From positions 1-64,000 of the IMG/VR virus record IMGVR_UViG_3300024509_000007: a stretch of 64,000 nucleotides of DNA. One strand, written 5' to 3'. Positions 58,215-64,000 of the stretch are shown here, piece by piece. Each line of letters opens with the position of its first letter. Position 1 is the stretch's first letter. Both the position numbers and the translations under genes were made by a program. This DNA is from a virus. The notes beneath the pieces were generated by a model that saw only the letters and a list, made by a program, of their open reading frames with translations, did no database searches and had not been told where the DNA came from.

Positions 58215-58279
58215 TGGTGGGCGGTTTGATCAACAAGATCACGCAACTTATCCCACCACGGTAAATTGCTACCGCCCAT
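58215..58279 (-). ncRNA. Structured leader of csrA, copy 1 of a repeated element
   Basis: Reverse-strand RNA: outer stem GGGCGGU (58277-58271) with ACCGCCC (58225-58219), a hairpin TGATC-TTGTT-GATCA (58241-58227), and a second arm GCAA/TTGC plus two more pairs (58069-like spacing at 58269-58263 with 58249-58243). ACCACC-type tail CCACCAA follows before AGGAG. The terminal loop of the second arm carries GGGA. Confidence 0.7.
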
Positions 58280-58281
58280 AA

Positions 58282-58500
58282 TTATTTGTTAATAGAATCC
58301 AATATAATTTTAATTGAATCAAGCTTAATGTTTAGTTCTTTTATTCTATTAGTAAGTTCCTTATTTTCATCTTTTAAGTTATTATTTACTATTTCAAAAT
58401 CCTTGTTATCTATTTCTAGATCTTGCAACTTTGTTTTTAATATAGCTAAATTGATTTGATCTTCAGACTTTACAAATATATTCTTAAGAAACTTGAACAT
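58282..58500 (-). CDS. Coiled-coil protein
   Basis: 72 residues with regular heptads (LAILKTKLQDLEIDNKDFEIVNNNLKDENKELTNRIKELN). The ATG has AAGGAGGA before it. Preceded by the CGAATAAA element. No family recognised; perhaps a dimeric linker or regulator. Confidence 0.6.
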   Translation of the reverse strand: MFKFLKNIFVKSEDQINLAILKTKLQDLEIDNKDFEIVNNNLKDENKELTNRIKELNIKLDSIKIILDSINK

Positions 58501-58544
58501 AAATCCTCCTTGAGTTAGGGTTATATTAGTTTATTCGACAATAA
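58501..58544 (-). promoter_or_regulatory. Leader with CGAATAAA element and strong ribosome site
   Basis: Reverse strand TGTCGAATAAACTAATATAACC, then AAGGAGG before the coiled-coil ATG. TAATATAAC could serve as a -10 box. The 11-base sequence TGTCGAATAAA recurs at 56454-56444. Confidence 0.5.
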
Positions 58545-58637
58545 CTACTTTTCATTTAGAACTTCTTCCATAGAGTACATAATTAAAAAATAAATTATAT
58601 ACCAAATCAACAGTTCTATATAAGGTCTATATTCCAT
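58545..58637 (-). CDS. Tiny membrane protein
   Basis: 30 residues with one membrane segment (ELLIWYIIYFLIMYSM). The start lies two bases past the 3' arm of a six-pair hairpin (GCGTAT/ATACGC). There is no clear ribosome site, so the call is weak, but the hydrophobic pattern is unlike random sequence. Lies between the methyltransferase and coiled-coil genes. Confidence 0.35.
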   Translation of the reverse strand: MEYRPYIELLIWYIIYFLIMYSMEEVLNEK

Positions 58638-58638
58638 A

Positions 58639-58654
58639 GCGTATATAAATACGC
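58639..58654 (-). promoter_or_regulatory. Six-pair hairpin after the methyltransferase gene
   Basis: GCGTAT-TTAT-ATACGC (six pairs, loop TTAT) just downstream of the methyltransferase stop. No U-tract follows, so it is not a classical terminator; it might stabilise a 3' end or control the tiny frame. Confidence 0.3.
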
Positions 58655-58660
58655 CATATA

Positions 58661-59302
58661 TTAAAAGCCATTAGTCCAAATATAAGAACGAAAATCACCA
58701 TACGCCCAAATAAGTTTAAATCCTTCTAGTTCTTTTTCGCACAATGGATATTGTACACCGCTGAGAGAAAGTTCTTTGTATACAACTTGTTCAAGAGACT
58801 CGCCATTTTCTAATTTATTTCTCCAAGTAATACGATTTAAGGCAGTACCAAGATAGCCACCATGAGGCATCATTTTTTCTAAAATTAAAAATGCTCCACC
58901 ATTCTTACATTTGTGTTTAAGTTTTTCTATAAAGTCAGTTCTTTTACTTGGATGAATAAAGCACAATGCTAAAATACTTGTTGCGAAAGAAAACTCTCTT
59001 ATACATATATCTAGCATGTCGCCTATTATTAGACTTTGATAATCACCAATATAGTACGGTTCCATTTCTTGACATTTTTCAATAGCATAAAACTCAATAT
59101 TTCTTTCTTTTATTTTATCTCTTAATGCTAATCCAACATTGCCTGTACTTGCCCCAAAATCATATACCACACTATCTGGTTCCATATATACAGATGCAAT
59201 TTCTGGCAAGAAATGTCTTAAAAAATCTTCATGCCAAAATAATTGACCTTTAATGTGTTCATTAAAAGTTGGCGCTGCTTTTGCAAAATCAAACATGATC
59301 AA
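58661..59302 (-). CDS. Class I SAM methyltransferase, CmoA-like
   Basis: 213 residues. SVVYDFGASTGNVGLALRDK near 44-63 is the SAM loop. SFATSILALCFIHPSKRTDFIEKL near 105-128 takes the place of the family's FxxxxxVLxLCFxPxxxRxxxLxxI segment, as in carboxy-SAM synthase (CmoA) and related tRNA-wobble enzymes. GGAFLILEKM follows. Function could be tRNA or small-molecule methylation. It overlaps the DNA methyltransferase by 4 bases. Confidence 0.65.
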   Translation of the reverse strand: MIMFDFAKAAPTFNEHIKGQLFWHEDFLRHFLPEIASVYMEPDSVVYDFGASTGNVGLALRDKIKERNIEFYAIEKCQEMEPYYIGDYQSLIIGDMLDICIREFSFATSILALCFIHPSKRTDFIEKLKHKCKNGGAFLILEKMMPHGGYLGTALNRITWRNKLENGESLEQVVYKELSLSGVQYPLCEKELEGFKLIWAYGDFRSYIWTNGF

Positions 59303-60207
59303 TCCTTAATAGTTTCCTTATGATATTTATTTAAGCATTCCGCAATATATTTAACTGAAGGAACATGCATTCCACAATATTTATACTTATCTGTATCTGA
59401 GGCATTAGTTAAATGCCAATCATCGGGAAAACCCATCAGTCTAAGTCTTTCTGTTGGCGTTACTCTTCGTATATTTCCTTTAGACACTACTAAATCTGTA
59501 AAAGATTTATAATCTCTTTTAGTTAATGTGGAGGATACTCCGCATTCATCAAATTGATCACTTCTTTGGCGAGTAAAGTAGGCAAAGGCTTGTTCCCTTT
59601 TTTCGCTCTGCTCAAAATACCACTTAAAGCTTTTTTTGACAGACTGTACTTTTCGTTCACATTCTGTTGTACTACGCTCTCCAAGTTGGAAGATATCGGC
59701 GTTGGCGGAGATTCCATCACGGACTCCGAGAATGTAAACTCTGCGTCTTCTTTGTGGTGTTCCGCAGAATTGTGCATCAATGGTCGTATAAGTCGCATCG
59801 TACCCGATTTTGGCAAGGTCTGAGAGAATTGTGTTAAGCCCTCTTCTAAGGAGCATAAAGACATTTTCAATGACACAATATTTTGGTCTGACTTCTGTGA
59901 CTGCTCTAAAGAATTCTTTCCAGAGAATAGATCTTTTTCCATAAATACCGTCCTTTGTTTTACTTGCTATAGAAATGTCTGTGCAAGGAAATCCGCCCAC
60001 GATCACATCAAACTGATTTGATTGATATGTTATTTTTGTAACATCGCCAAAGTTTGGTATAGATGGAAAATTCTTTTTTAATACTTCGCTAGGATATTTG
60101 TCTATTTCTGCGTTGGCTGTTATTTCGTAATTACCAGCTTGTTGAAAAGCCAGAGAAAAACCACCAATACCAGCAAACATATCATAAACTTTTAAAGTTT
60201 CTTCCAT
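59299..60207 (-). CDS. dcm: DNA (cytosine-5) methyltransferase
   Basis: 302 residues. Motif I FAGIGGFSLAFQQAG (11-25), motif IV GGFPCTDIS with Cys75, motif VI VIENV (111-115), motif VIII TPQRRRRVYILG (149-160), and motifs IX-X near the C-terminus (RRVTPTERLRLMGFPDDW). It methylates C5 of cytosine in its target site, commonly to protect phage DNA from host restriction. The target cannot be read. No restriction enzyme gene lies beside it, so a self-protective role is likely. Confidence 0.95.
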   Translation of the reverse strand: MEETLKVYDMFAGIGGFSLAFQQAGNYEITANAEIDKYPSEVLKKNFPSIPNFGDVTKITYQSNQFDVIVGGFPCTDISIASKTKDGIYGKRSILWKEFFRAVTEVRPKYCVIENVFMLLRRGLNTILSDLAKIGYDATYTTIDAQFCGTPQRRRRVYILGVRDGISANADIFQLGERSTTECERKVQSVKKSFKWYFEQSEKREQAFAYFTRQRSDQFDECGVSSTLTKRDYKSFTDLVVSKGNIRRVTPTERLRLMGFPDDWHLTNASDTDKYKYCGMHVPSVKYIAECLNKYHKETIKD

Positions 60208-60300
60208 GATAATCCTTGTTTGGTGGGCGGTTTAGCCAACAAGGCTAATTAGTAGAAGTTTCCCTGCCTAGTGAATCAACTACTACCGCCCATATATTTA
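60208..60300 (-). ncRNA. Structured leader of the DNA methyltransferase gene, copy 2 of the repeated element
   Basis: The reverse-strand transcript has GGGCGGU (60291-60285) pairing with ACCGCCC (60231-60225), a hairpin TTAGCC-TTGTT-GGCTAA (60248-60232), and a second arm AGTAG/CTACT (60284-60280 with 60255-60251) whose loop holds GGGA. AAGGATT follows before the ATG. The hairpin's pairs differ from copy 1 but keep pairing. The interval holds no open frame. Confidence 0.75.
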
Positions 60301-60615
60301 CTATACTTCTTCAGAAAATTTTTCTAGAGTAACAATCTTTTTTTCACCACTTATAATAACTTTATTCTTTAATACATCCCATGTTAATAATCCATCTACA
60401 CTATCATAATTTTGAAAATCATATTTATATATCGGTTCTACTATGTATGATTTATCACTATAAACATCATCGCCCCAATCAACAACATAACTTTGATCTT
60501 GCATGATAATTACATTACTTATTATTGATATTTCTTTATTTTCATAAGAAAACATTACATATACTTTTGATATGTGAATGTCATTTAATCTTTTGAATAA
60601 CTCACTTTTTGTCAT
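60301..60615 (-). CDS. Hypothetical beta-rich protein
   Basis: 104 residues from the ATG at 60615; a GTG four codons earlier is possible. KVYVMFSYENKEISIISNVIIMQDQSYVVDWGDD is a set of strands. The C-terminal IISGEKKIVTLEKFSEEV is acidic. Not recognised. Confidence 0.5.
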   Translation of the reverse strand: MTKSELFKRLNDIHISKVYVMFSYENKEISIISNVIIMQDQSYVVDWGDDVYSDKSYIVEPIYKYDFQNYDSVDGLLTWDVLKNKVIISGEKKIVTLEKFSEEV

Positions 60616-60925
60616 CTGTTTTTCCACTTAATTTATGACAAAATGCTTCAACAATTTCTTTATACATGTTTTTATCCAAAATAGTCTTTAGCCTATAAAC
60701 TTCTTTCAAAAGCTTTTGTATATCTTCTATAGAATTAACTAAAAATTTTAAGTCTTCTTCCGTAGATACATCTGCAATCCATTCTCCATGATAAAAATAT
60801 GCTCGCTCCTTACTTTCTGAATATATGCTTGTTTTTCCATTTTCAGAATACGAAGAAACCCAAGGACCAGGAGTTGCTCTGTATAATCTATTTTCTATTT
60901 CACGCAATTCTTTTTCTGACAACAT
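60602..60925 (-). CDS. Ead/Ea22-like phage protein
   Basis: 107 residues. LREIENRLYRATPGPWVSSYSENGK near 6-30 matches the AxxGPW lead of the Ead/Ea22-type phage family, and FLVNSIEDIQKLLKEVYRLK near 62-81 the FIxxxRxDIPxLLxEVxRL segment. These are common accessory phage proteins of unknown function. Confidence 0.7.
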   Translation of the reverse strand: MLSEKELREIENRLYRATPGPWVSSYSENGKTSIYSESKERAYFYHGEWIADVSTEEDLKFLVNSIEDIQKLLKEVYRLKTILDKNMYKEIVEAFCHKLSGKTDDKK

Positions 60926-61056
60926 GGCTTAATAAGCCCTTTCAATCTTCTTATTTCTGCAATAAGCTTGGTAACATTTTCATTAGAAACCCAATTTCCA
61001 TTATTGGATTGCATGTCTTTTTCAATCTCTTGAATAAATTCTTCTGTTACTTCCAT
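60895..61056 (-). CDS. Small helical protein
   Basis: 53 residues: EEFIQEIEKDMQSNNGNWVSNENVTKLIAEIRRLKGLIKPCCQKKNC. GGAG precedes the ATG, and its end overlaps the next gene's start by 31 bases. Helical and short, perhaps a DNA-binding or structural accessory. Confidence 0.55.
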   Translation of the reverse strand: MEVTEEFIQEIEKDMQSNNGNWVSNENVTKLIAEIRRLKGLIKPCCQKKNCVK

Positions 61057-61292
61057 AACTTAAACTCCTCATAAATAAGTTGTTGGCACTCATGAATTAC
61101 TTTTATCTTTATCATTTGTTTTTCTGAATAAGCAGGAACATCATTAATAGATTCGTCTGGTATAACTCTTTGTTCCATCTCATAAAGGTTATTCATTAAT
61201 TTTTCACCAATTTCCTTGTGATAAATATATTGTTTATAATAACTTCCAACCAATGCTAAAATCACTAATAAAAAAACATTAATAGGTTTCAT
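61047..61292 (-). CDS. Small membrane-anchored protein
   Basis: 81 residues. PINVFLLVILALVGSYY near the N-terminus is a membrane or signal-anchor segment, followed by a helical domain facing the other side (YHKEIGEKLMNNLYEMEQ). Unknown. Confidence 0.55.
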   Translation of the reverse strand: MKPINVFLLVILALVGSYYKQYIYHKEIGEKLMNNLYEMEQRVIPDESINDVPAYSEKQMIKIKVIHECQQLIYEEFKLWK

Positions 61293-61557
61293 TTTTCATC
61301 ATAAAATATTTAAAAAGCGTTTCTACTAAATCTTCTGCTGATTGATTTGCCAATATTGCATCTTGATCATTTAATTGCATTAGCTTTCCTGCTGGATCAA
61401 TAATGGCTATTTCTGCATCACTTGATTTTAAAAATTTCTTATCTTCTTTGCCTAAATTTTCGCAGTAGTTTCTTACTCCAAATCTTACTGACAAAGTATA
61501 TCCATTCTTAAAACCAATTTTAAATCCATTGCCATCTTTTTTATTGCAGGAAAACAT
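61279..61557 (-). CDS. Small hypothetical protein
   Basis: 92 residues from the ATG with AGGAG, 16 bases before the end of the upstream gene. SCNKKDGNGFKIGFKNGYTLSVRFGVRNYCENLGKEDKKF, then IIDPAGKLMQLNDQDAILANQSAEDLVETLFKYF, are beta then helix. Similar to phage proteins of unknown function with a G-F-x-I-x-F-x-N-x-Y-T-x-S-V-x-F lead. Confidence 0.6.
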   Translation of the reverse strand: MFSCNKKDGNGFKIGFKNGYTLSVRFGVRNYCENLGKEDKKFLKSSDAEIAIIDPAGKLMQLNDQDAILANQSAEDLVETLFKYFMMKNETY

Positions 61558-61738
61558 ATTTTTCTCCTGCTTGCGTCCAAACATTCGGTGCATAGGATCT
61601 GTAGTCATATGCTTTTGCTTTTTCCAGTTCTAATCTTAGATTTTTAATCTCATCAACAAGAAGCAAACACAATCTTCTTGGATCTCCAAAAACATCTCTT
61701 GTTTCTATAACTAATTTAATTTTTTCTTCATCTGTCAT
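61541..61738 (-). CDS. Small helical protein
   Basis: 65 residues. TDEEKIKLVIETRDVFGDPRRLCLLLVDEIKNLRLELEKAKAYD, mainly helical. The ATG shares bases with the upstream stop. Unknown. Confidence 0.5.
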   Translation of the reverse strand: MTDEEKIKLVIETRDVFGDPRRLCLLLVDEIKNLRLELEKAKAYDYRSYAPNVWTQAGEKYVFLQ

Positions 61739-61920
61739 TTTATTTTCCGTATTTTATTTTCTATTGAACAAATAACTTTTAATATTTCTAAACCGCACTT
61801 TTCATCTATAATCTTATTCGCCTCTTCTTCAAAGATTTTTAGTATTTTTTGATTTTTTCTTATACTTTTTATCGTTAGAAAACTTAAAATTATTAGTAAT
61901 AGAAAAAGTAAATATGTCAT
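61735..61920 (-). CDS. Small membrane protein
   Basis: 61 residues: TYLLFLLLIILSFLTIKSI is one membrane helix, then a coiled region (KNQKILKIFEEEANKIIDEK). It overlaps the upstream gene by about 92 bases in another frame, a long overlap that makes it less certain. Confidence 0.5.
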   Translation of the reverse strand: MTYLLFLLLIILSFLTIKSIRKNQKILKIFEEEANKIIDEKCGLEILKVICSIENKIRKIK

Positions 61921-62116
61921 TTATGTCACCGAATACATCAGGATTTTTTTTAGATATTTGTTTTAAATGATAATCCCAAGGAAAATGTCTTAAAAGTCTT
62001 TTTGCTGAAAGTCTTATGTATTTTGGAACTTTTGGCGTTTTTTTGGGATTAATTAAATCTATTAAAAAATCTCTAGTTTGTATCACACTCCTTGTTCTTT
62101 CTTGTGGCAATGTCAT
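61829..62116 (-). CDS. BPSL0761-like protein
   Basis: 95 residues. TLPQERTRSVIQTRDFLIDLINPKKTPKVPKYIRLSAKRLLRHFPWDYHL is the recognisable family pattern (ERTRAVLxTRxFLxxLLDPxxTPRVPxxVRxxAxxLLRHYP). The C-terminus is lysine-rich. The family is found in bacteria and phages with no known function. It may be acquired from a host. Confidence 0.75.
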   Translation of the reverse strand: MTLPQERTRSVIQTRDFLIDLINPKKTPKVPKYIRLSAKRLLRHFPWDYHLKQISKKNPDVFGDINDIFTFSITNNFKFSNDKKYKKKSKNTKNL

Positions 62117-62249
62117 TTTTTAGCCTTTCTATTTCTAGTAAAAGAAAATGTATTGCACATCTTGCATTTGCCAAATAGCATTCTCCATAATGCTTATCTA
62201 CTTTTGGTTTCCATGTTTCTTTTATTTTGTTTAACTGCTCATTGTTCAT
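62073..62249 (-). CDS. Small helical protein
   Basis: 58 residues from the ATG at 62249: NNEQLNKIKETWKPKVDKHYGECYLANARCAIHFLLLEIERLKNDI. The earlier start in the frame would overlap the previous gene fully. Helical and basic. Unknown. Confidence 0.5.
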   Translation of the reverse strand: MNNEQLNKIKETWKPKVDKHYGECYLANARCAIHFLLLEIERLKNDIATRKNKECDTN

Positions 62250-62505
62250 TATGATTTTCCAAAAATATAGGAGTGCCTTCGCCCATGTATGCACCAACCA
62301 TATTATATTCGTAAAACTCTATAGCTTCTTCAGTTGTCATGCCTTGTTCTTCTACCATTTTATGTAAAATCTTATTAGTGTCATAGATTATTTTATAATC
62401 ATGAAATATTCTTCCAACTCCAATTATACAATCGTCATAACCATTTGCATACAAAGGGTTTGCTCCAATTTCTTCGCAATAAATTTCAGCTTCTTCTCTT
62501 GTCAT
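62239..62505 (-). CDS. Conserved small phage protein
   Basis: 88 residues. YDDCIIGVGRIFHDYKIIYDTNKILHKMVEEQGMTTEEAIEFYEYNMVGAYMGEGTPIF is a common phage motif (YDxxKIxxxLxxxGMxxEEAxEYxxxNxxGAYxGxxTPxF) of unknown function. Its stop shares bases with the next start. Confidence 0.75.
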   Translation of the reverse strand: MTREEAEIYCEEIGANPLYANGYDDCIIGVGRIFHDYKIIYDTNKILHKMVEEQGMTTEEAIEFYEYNMVGAYMGEGTPIFLENHNEQ

Positions 62506-62848
62506 TTTTCTTCATCCTCTTAAATTTCTTTACGGCAGCTATTAACTTTTTAGTTCTTTCTTTAATAATAGCTTCATCCTGTTTTAGTTTCTTGTCAAAA
62601 GACTGAATATTTTTAATCTCTATTTTTTGTTCTAGTTCATAATAATAAGAAAGCTTCGCTTTCTTTTTAAGACATTCATCGCATATATAAATTTCTATTC
62701 GTGCATTTTCTTCATATGGATCAAATATAGAACTTCCATATTTTCCATCTGATGAAAAAGATACAGCGTCATACGGAGGATCTTCTATATTAGTATATAA
62801 ACCTTTGAGTTTTTTATTGCAGCAGAAGCAGTTTCTTTTAATTGCCAT
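62486..62848 (-). CDS. Zinc-binding small protein
   Basis: 120 residues: RNCFCCNKKL near 4-10 and YICDECLKKKAKL near 52-58 form one zinc ribbon, and the C-terminal half is a long lysine-rich coiled helix. Overlaps the conserved small protein by 20 bases. Unknown. Confidence 0.6.
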   Translation of the reverse strand: MAIKRNCFCCNKKLKGLYTNIEDPPYDAVSFSSDGKYGSSIFDPYEENARIEIYICDECLKKKAKLSYYYELEQKIEIKNIQSFDKKLKQDEAIIKERTKKLIAAVKKFKRMKKNDKRRS

Positions 62849-62861
62849 TTTTTATCTCTGT

Positions 62862-62999
62862 ATTAAAAAATAACTTTGAAAAAACGATAGACCTTAAAAC
62901 AGTTTGTTCTTCTACTGTTAGCTTCGCAAACAATTCTCCATTATTCCCACCAGACAACTGATACATCGCAAAAATTAAATTTATCATTTCCTTTTCCAT
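62862..62999 (-). CDS. Tiny hypothetical protein
   Basis: 45 residues: EKEMINLIFAMYQLSGGNNGELFAKLTVEEQTVLRSIVFFKVIF, helical. Starts one base after the stop of the coiled gene upstream and ends 13 bases before the zinc gene. Low certainty because it is short. Confidence 0.45.
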
Positions 63000-63000
63000 A

Positions 63001-63213
63001 TTAATCCTTCAAATTTTTTAGGTCACGAATATCTAAAGCTTCGGCTAAATCACAATGCAGACCAAATGAGAAAGGCATTTTAACTACTATTTTATTGTTG
63101 TCTTCGTCATCAACGAAGTCAAACGCTCTTTGACATGCTTTACGCAGCTTTTTATTCTTTTCTTCAAGTTCTTGAATTCTTTTTTTTAATTCCTCAATAA
63201 TTAGTTCTGACAT
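63001..63213 (-). CDS. Coiled-coil small protein
   Basis: 70 residues. IIEELKKRIQELEEKNKKLRKACQRAFDFVDDED is a regular coiled coil, followed by strands (VVKMPFSFGLHCDLAEAL). AGGA lies before the ATG. Unknown. Confidence 0.55.
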   Translation of the reverse strand: MSELIIEELKKRIQELEEKNKKLRKACQRAFDFVDDEDNNKIVVKMPFSFGLHCDLAEALDIRDLKNLKD

Positions 63214-63222
63214 AGCTCATTC

Positions 63223-63612
63223 CTAATTTTTCTTCTCACATAAAAAACAATGAACTTTATGATCTTTATCAATCGAATCAACTGTTTCATCAATAATCGC
63301 TTTATGTCCACAATAAAGAGTTACTGACCATTTATTAGCTGCTACTGGCGTTAATTCTTTATAATTTCCTACGCAATGTAACACAAAACAATTAATGTTT
63401 TCCTGAGTTTCAAAATCTAAAGCTTTTATATTTAAAATACTGACATTTGTATTCCCAACATTAACAATTGTACATGTGCCAGTTTTAGTAAAAGGTTTAT
63501 TTTTATAAAGTTTTACTAAATCAAATATGGCTACCTTATTGCTTAAAAAAACACGCTTCACATTTTCACTTGCAAAAAGAAGATACTTTTCGCCATCCAT
63601 TTCTATCTTCAT
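63223..63612 (-). CDS. Hypothetical protein, relative of 54879-55307
   Basis: 129 residues. The C-terminal WSVTLYCGHKAIIDETVDSIDKDHKVHCFLC matches the pattern in the 54879 gene (W, L, CGH, then a CxxC end). The N-terminal half is beta-rich. AAAGGAG precedes the ATG and the CGAATAAA element lies upstream, so it probably starts its own transcript. Confidence 0.55.
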   Translation of the reverse strand: MKIEMDGEKYLLFASENVKRVFLSNKVAIFDLVKLYKNKPFTKTGTCTIVNVGNTNVSILNIKALDFETQENINCFVLHCVGNYKELTPVAANKWSVTLYCGHKAIIDETVDSIDKDHKVHCFLCEKKN

Positions 63613-63663
63613 AATAAACTCCTTTTGTTGCTTAATATTTATTCGCCAATTGTCAGTAATTAT
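63613..63663 (-). promoter_or_regulatory. Intergenic region with CGAATAAA element
   Basis: Reverse strand CAATTGGCGAATAAATATTAAGCAAC then AAAGGAG before the ATG. The GCGAATAAA (63646-63638) lies 25 bases before the start. Confidence 0.5.
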
Positions 63664-64000
63664 TTACAGCAGTATATTATAATCAGATAAATTTATATCT
63701 ATTTTTTTTGCATTTTCATTAAATTTATTAGATATATTTTTTCCATGTATTAATTCTAGTGCTAAATTTTCTTTTATTTTAAATATTTTATATTTACTTG
63801 AATAATTAACATGTTTATCTTCATAAATGTCTTTTTCAATATTATTTGTTTTTATACTTACAAAGTGAGAAGGATAAATATTTTTTTGACAAAATAAATT
63901 TTTTGATAAATCAAAAGATGAATAATTTATATCTATAAGATATTCGTCTTCATATACTGAAGAATTATTTTTTATTTCTTCTGTAAAATCATTTCTATAA
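63664..64000 (-). CDS. Hypothetical protein, 5' part outside the window
   Basis: At least 111 residues, open to the right edge. Polar and beta-rich with isoleucine and asparagine (EYLIDINYSSFDLSKNLFC, then KIFKIKENLALELIHGKNISN). No family recognised; the true start lies beyond base 64000. Confidence 0.55.
   Translation of the reverse strand, partial: YRNDFTEEIKNNSSVYEDEYLIDINYSSFDLSKNLFCQKNIYPSHFVSIKTNNIEKDIYEDKHVNYSSKYKIFKIKENLALELIHGKNISNKFNENAKKIDINLSDYNILL

Noticed and set aside
58215-58279. tRNA gene, because the outer stem is 7 pairs and ACCGCCC is followed by ACCA
   Set aside because: There is no D-arm or anticodon arm and the 7-base loop is not a TTCRA-type T-loop; the repeated copy shows a three-arm leader instead.
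59523-59942. 139-residue frame inside the DNA methyltransferase gene
   Set aside because: It lies in another frame on the same strand as a clear methyltransferase with all motifs; no ribosome site and no recognisable motif.

Overview
The window looks like a stretch of the genome of a large, AT-rich tailed bacteriophage. Genes are packed end to end with 1-40 base overlaps, two long single-strand blocks dominate, and there are virion-type proteins, a nearly complete phage-style replication set (SSB, DnaE-family polymerase, proofreading exonuclease, DnaB-type helicase, DnaG-type primase, RecA, PhoH), nucleotide metabolism (class II ribonucleotide reductase, ThyX, dNMP kinase) and many tiny genes with zinc knuckles or one membrane segment. 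No rRNA, ribosomal protein or housekeeping operon is seen. A DUF1501 protein with a twin-arginine-type leader (56.7-58.0 kb), markedly richer in G+C than its neighbours, points to a planctomycete-like host. That is an inference from the known distribution of the family, not proof.

Layout. 1-4.93 kb (+): virion or surface proteins and a glycosyltransferase; the first gene enters from outside the window. 4.89-48.63 kb (-): one long reverse-strand block. It holds a possible annealing protein and a homing endonuclease (5-7 kb), a sugar-activation and glycosyltransferase cluster (6.9-16.8 kb, with PhoH inside), the replication and recombination block (16.8-30.2 kb), small zinc proteins, a radical SAM protein and the B12-dependent reductase (30-36 kb), then a mixed late-type region with a DUF5824-like protein, papain-like peptidase, secreted protein, ThyX, peptide deformylase and HNH proteins (36-47.8 kb). 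47.8-48.15 kb: a GC-rich gene-free interval predicted to be a structured RNA. 48.68-52.01 kb (+): a compact island with an arginyltransferase-like protein, HAD phosphatase, methyltransferase, DUF5672 glycosyltransferase, cobalamin adenosyltransferase and YkgJ-like protein. 52.0-64.0 kb (-): accessory genes including a glycosyltransferase-methyltransferase fusion, zinc-finger and secreted peptides, DUF1501, CsrA, a C5 DNA methyltransferase and many small unknown genes; the last gene runs off the right edge.

Most notable is a fractured DNA polymerase III alpha gene. The catalytic fragment, the middle fragment and the C-terminal fragment are separate genes. The middle/C junction carries matching halves of a split intein with a free-standing homing endonuclease gene between them. 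The N/middle junction has no intein and encloses a DnaQ-like exonuclease gene and a small gene. Also notable: the phage carries both an adenosylcobalamin-dependent ribonucleotide reductase and a PduO-type adenosyltransferase that could make its cofactor; a CsrA homologue whose own leader and the leader of the DNA methyltransferase share a covarying RNA structure; and hairpins that place the Shine-Dalgarno sequence in the loop at two adjacent small genes.
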